NCBI RefSeq assembly: GCF_033807715.1
Contig: NC_084599.1
Location: forward strand, 33,996,750-34,060,749
Source of the DNA: Cololabis saira
Lineage: Eukaryota > Chordata > Actinopteri > Beloniformes > Belonidae
DNA: 64,000 nt
Reading direction: 5' to 3'
Of the stretch, positions 12,532 to 64,000 are shown piece after piece. The position numbers were made by a program, and so were the translations under genes. Numbering within the stretch: the stretch's first letter is position 1; every line of letters begins with the position of its first letter. Under the pieces are notes generated by a model. The model was given only the letters and a program-made list of their open reading frames with translations, did not search any database and was not told the origin of the DNA.

Positions 12532-13975
12532 AGAAGTCTCCTCAGCTGCAGTTTTTTTTTTTTTAACAACACAACATTACAAAACCAACTCTGTTCTGTT
12601 GGATGTGTCTTCTCTGCTTGGACGCCAGTAATGGGGGACTAAGAGCTACACGTGATACTCACCTAATCTCTTACATTGTCAGGCTTTTACTTTCACTCAA
12701 ACATGTAGCGTTATTTTTGGAAAGGAGGCAAAGGGTATTTTGGTTTGGACTGTTATCATTGGTTATCTAATGATAACAGTCATCAGAAAACTAGCTGGAA
12801 CGGTGTCAGAAATACTAAAGATTTTCTCTTTTTAAGTTGTAGTTGTGACATTTTCATGTACTAATATCTGGGTGTAATATAGCTGATTGTTTCATTTAAA
12901 TTGCATTAATCAGTCCTGTTGATGCACAAGCAGGCCAGGAATACAGCGAGGAAGGAGTTGCAGTGGCTTTAAACATGATTTGAAATAAAATCTTGGAGGT
13001 TTAACTAAAAAAATAAAATGTTTGGTGTTTTCCTGAGCAGGAGCCAGTTTCCCTGAGGCAGTGGTGTGCATTTGTTTGGACACCGTCACAGCAGGATTTG
13101 AGGGTCCAGGTGAAGTTGCAGCTTTGATATAACAGGGCTATGTTCTCTCACAGCAGCTCAACCACAGCCCTGAACAAAGAGGAGTTATGAGGCACAGAGA
13201 TACTTTTGTACGGGTCAGAAATCATGCTTCATGTGCAACTGTCTTTGATGATAGAAACCAGACCAGTAATCCGCCACCAATAAATCTGCAAAGTCTGAAG
13301 CTCAGCGTTAAGTATTTGACAAATTTGGGTTCTCGGTTACTCGCTTTTCTCTGTACTGCAAATCATGTATGAGTCTACTACTCTGTAAATAAGTAATGGA
13401 TTTAGTTTTATTACCTGCGGGCACGCAAAGTGAAGCAATTCAATTCAGCTCTGATCACTGATACTTTGAAAGAAGCTCTTTATTGAAAACATACAAGCCA
13501 CATGGTGATATTGGACCTCAGAAGTTGTCTCTGAGTATGAAATTGCATTTTTATGTTTTTATTTGCTTTGTCTTCTCTTGTGGCATATGTGGTGTTGCAA
13601 AACTTGATTAGATATTTGCGGTTCAGATGAAATCTGGCAGACTGATTCAAGCATTCAAAGTTGAGCACTACACAATGTAGTTTCTGGTTTCGACTGCTGA
13701 ACTCTGAGCGGTCGCACAGCTGAGACGTCGGGATTTAATCATTTGTACTAACACTGTGAGCTGCAGGTAAAAACGACCTGGAGAGTCTAACTGAATGATC
13801 TATCCACAGCTCTCTGGCTTTGATGTCAGAAGGGCAAGGTACTTTTGTATGCAGGATTCTACAAAACATCAGTTAAGATGTATTTATTGTGTAGTCTAAT
13901 CTGTAATCATTAAGCTTGTTTGGATTGACAGTATTCAGACAGGGCAAAAATGTCCCTTTCTCTAATGATTTAGAC

Positions 13976-14447
13976 CAGGGGTCGGAAACCCAAAATGTTG
14001 AAAGAGCCAACACAAAAAACAAATATGTCTGGAGCCGCAAAAAATGAAAAGTCTTGTATAAGCCTTAGAATGAAGGCAAAGGCGAAATGTCAAGAAAAAA
14101 GTCAAAATTTCGAGAAAAAAGTTGAAATGTCGAGAAAATAGTCAAAATGTCAAGAAAAAAGTCGAAATGACGATAAAAAGGTCGAAATGTCGAGATTAAT
14201 GTTGAAGTACAATTTCGAGAAAAAAGTCAAAATGCCGGGAAAAATATTGAAATGTCGAGATTAAAAAGGAAAAGAAGAAGGAAGAAAAAAGAAGAACAAA
14301 AAGGAAAAAAGAGAAAATAACGAGAAAAAAAAGAAGAAAAAAAGGAAGAAAAAAAAGGTCAAACATTTTTGAAAAAGCTCCAGGGAGCCACTAGGGCGGC
14401 GCTAAAGAGCCACATGCGGCTCTAGAGCCGCGGGTTGCCGAACCCTG
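13976..14447. mobile_element. hAT-like element with internal CGAAATGTCGAG minisatellite, copy 1
   Basis: Termini are CAGGGGTCGGAAACCC and the complement of GGGTTGCCGAACCCTG. The octamer atttagac is exact at 13968-13975 and 14448-14455. The interior holds degenerate units of about 20 bp reading roughly AAAAAAGTCGAAATGTCGAG, then a purine-rich A/G stretch. Confidence 0.9.
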
Positions 14448-14517
14448 ATTTAGACCATCCAAATGTTTTTTTAATAAACTGAAGTTTCCATCCATCAGTC
14501 AACTATTTAGACCACCT

Positions 14518-14725
14518 TCAATCCTGCTAAGGGTCACGAGGGTGGGTCTGCTAGAATTTATCCCAGCTCTCTTGGGTTAAAGGGAGGGGTACACACTGGA
14601 CACCCTGGACAGGTTGGCATCCAATCGCAGGCCAGAGATCATCACCACATTTTCCCCTAAACACAAGTTAGTCCAACTTGCATTTTTTTTTTTAAGTATG
14701 GGAGGAGGCTGGAGTACCTTGACAA
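14518..14725 (+). repeat. teleost interspersed repeat fragment (LINE/SINE 3' type)
   Basis: The text GGTCACGAGGGTGGG, TATCCCAGCT, GTACACACTGGACA, CAGGTTGGCATCCAATCGCAG and GGGAGGAGGCTGGAGTACC follows the order of a very common teleost dispersed repeat. A related copy is at 23345-23660. No target duplication was found. Confidence 0.6.
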
Positions 14726-15701
14726 AATCAAAATTATATATATTTTTTTTAAAGCACATCATGGGATCTATTGTTGTTTTATTGGGAATTCAGTTGTTTT
14801 CTGAATTAACACATTTTTTATCACAATATTCTCCAGTTTGAAAGATGATGTGCCATCTAGTGGCACAAATGGCAAATTGCAGCCAACTAACTATCTGTTT
14901 GTTAATCAGCTTCTTTGTGTATCAGCTTTTATCCAACTCAATCAAAAATAGAGTGCTCTAACAGACTAAATGTAAAAATAGGTATAGAGAAAAGCAGCTA
15001 CGACCTCACCTCAAGAAAAAAATATATATGCAAAAAAAAAAGCAAAAGTGTTAGTGGTTTGCTCAAGAGCAATTGTTTGATTTGCCTCTTAGCTATAATA
15101 TGGCGCAGGGATATGAGCAGCATCTTTTGGGCATCACTTGCAGATTTTATAGTAATAAAAATGCTTTAAAATGTCAGAGTTATTCAATAATGTGAACATA
15201 ATTCCCCCTCAAGTATCACACTTTACAACTCTAAAGTGTTACACATAAATTGGCAGTAGTTGCTAATTGTATAAAAATGCCATCTGTTTGCTGTATGTAT
15301 TAGTGTCATTGATTTTTCCATTTATCAAAATTGTTTTTAGAAGATAAAGTGTGTATATGTGTGTCACAGTGGATCCCCCTACATACTGGCTCCCTACTGG
15401 CTTTCTATCTAATGTGTTGTCTTTCTCTCTGTGTATCTGTTTTTTATTACTGTGTGTCTGTGGTTTTTCTTTTCTTTTTTAATTTTGCCACATTTGGTTC
15501 GTCATTTACTTTCTGTCTCTGTCTCCATCCTGCATCCGTCACGTTTCTTTTCTGCCTGTCTATCAATGTGTGCTTTAAATGTATGTCTGCGTTTGTCTCT
15601 CTGTCCGCCTGTGTCCGTGCACGTCTTTTTCTTCGTGTTTGTCCTCGTTCCTTGTCCGTCTTTTCCCCTCGTCGCTGTCTCCATAATGTCCCCTCCTCCA
15701 G

Positions 15702-63540
<47,839 letters not shown>

Positions 63541-64000
63541 CTTGTGTTGTCTTCTTCCTTCCTTCTTTACTCCCTTCCTTCTTGCCTCCCTTCCCTTCCT
63601 TCTTTCTTCCTTTCCTTCCTCTTTCCTCCCTTCTTCCTTTCTTTCCTTCTTTCTTCCCTCCCTTCCTTCCTTCTTTCCCTCCTTCCTTTTCTCCCCTCGT
63701 ACATTCTTTCCTCGTTTTCTCCTTTCCTTCCTTCCTTCCTTCCTTCCTTCCTTCCTTCCTTCCTTCCTTCCTTCCTTCCTTCCTTCCTTCCTTCCTTCCT
63801 TCTTTCCTCCCTTCCCTTCCTTCTTTACTCCCTTCCTTCCTTCTTTCCTCCCTTCCTTCCTTCCTTCCTTCTTTCTTTCTTCCCTTCCTTCCTTCCTTCC
63901 TTCCTTCCTTCCTTCCTTCCTTCCTTCCTTCCTTCCTTCCTTCCTTCTTCCCTTCCTTCTTTACTCCCTTCCTTCCTTCCTTCCTTATTTTCTCCCTTCA
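63541..64000 (+). repeat. (CTTC)n / (TTCC)n pyrimidine tract to the window edge
   Basis: The tract starts after CCTTGTGTTGTCTTC, which resembles the piggyBac-like terminus at 28881, and consists of CTTC/TTCC units with CTCC and CTTT variants. It may be a second GGAA-type MITE in opposite orientation, running beyond the window. Confidence 0.9.

Overview
The window is vertebrate genomic DNA, almost certainly from a teleost fish. It holds GT-AG introns up to 15 kb, very long CA, TTTC and CTTC microsatellites, and a dense load of teleost-type non-autonomous DNA transposons (8-bp, TTAA and TA target-site duplications) with truncated LINEs. I see no bacterial, viral or plasmid organisation.

The one protein-coding gene I can support is a plus-strand orthologue of RAVER2 (ribonucleoprotein, PTB-binding 2), an RNA-binding cofactor of polypyrimidine tract-binding protein. 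Eleven internal coding exons run from 15702 to 63235. Every exon has AG/GT borders and compatible phase, giving about 613 residues: the end of RRM1, all of RRM2 and RRM3, a linker with three PTB-interacting (PRI) motifs, and a Q/Y-rich tail. The first exon or exons (N-terminus and start of RRM1) and the last exon or exons are not recognisable here. They should lie upstream of position 1 (or unrecognised in 1-15701) and downstream of 64000.

Layout: 1-15701 is upstream intron or flank full of repeats. Exons encoding RRM1/RRM2/RRM3 sit at 15.7, 17.7 and 33.0 kb, separated by introns of 1.7 and 15.1 kb. A 9.9-kb intron follows, carrying a split LINE (36.4-38.0 kb) and a hAT-like element filled with about 0.9 kb of TTTC repeat (40.1-41.2 kb). 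Linker exons lie at 43.2, 48.7, 48.9, 49.8, 55.3 and 58.5 kb. The Q/Y-rich exons lie at 62.3 and 63.1 kb. The last donor runs straight into about 300 bp of CA repeat and then about 460 bp of CTTC/TTCC repeat reaching the window edge.

Repeats: I could delimit 17 complete elements with 8-bp duplications (hAT-like), 7 bounded by TTAA (piggyBac/Kolobok-like) and 4 bounded by TA (Tc1/mariner/pogo-like). None carries an intact transposase reading frame. Several are nested, the best being a three-layer nest at 55840-57676. LINE fragments include an endonuclease domain (5.3-5.9 kb), a 5'-truncated L1-clade copy with a 17-bp duplication (6.0-6.7 kb) and several reverse-transcriptase C-termini. Most other open frames are microsatellite or transposon translations and are not listed. 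The most interesting items are a stop-free 90-nt intron (possible exitron), doubled PRI motifs in one exon, pyrimidine-rich repeat tracts inside the gene of a PTB cofactor, and the nested transposon stratigraphy.
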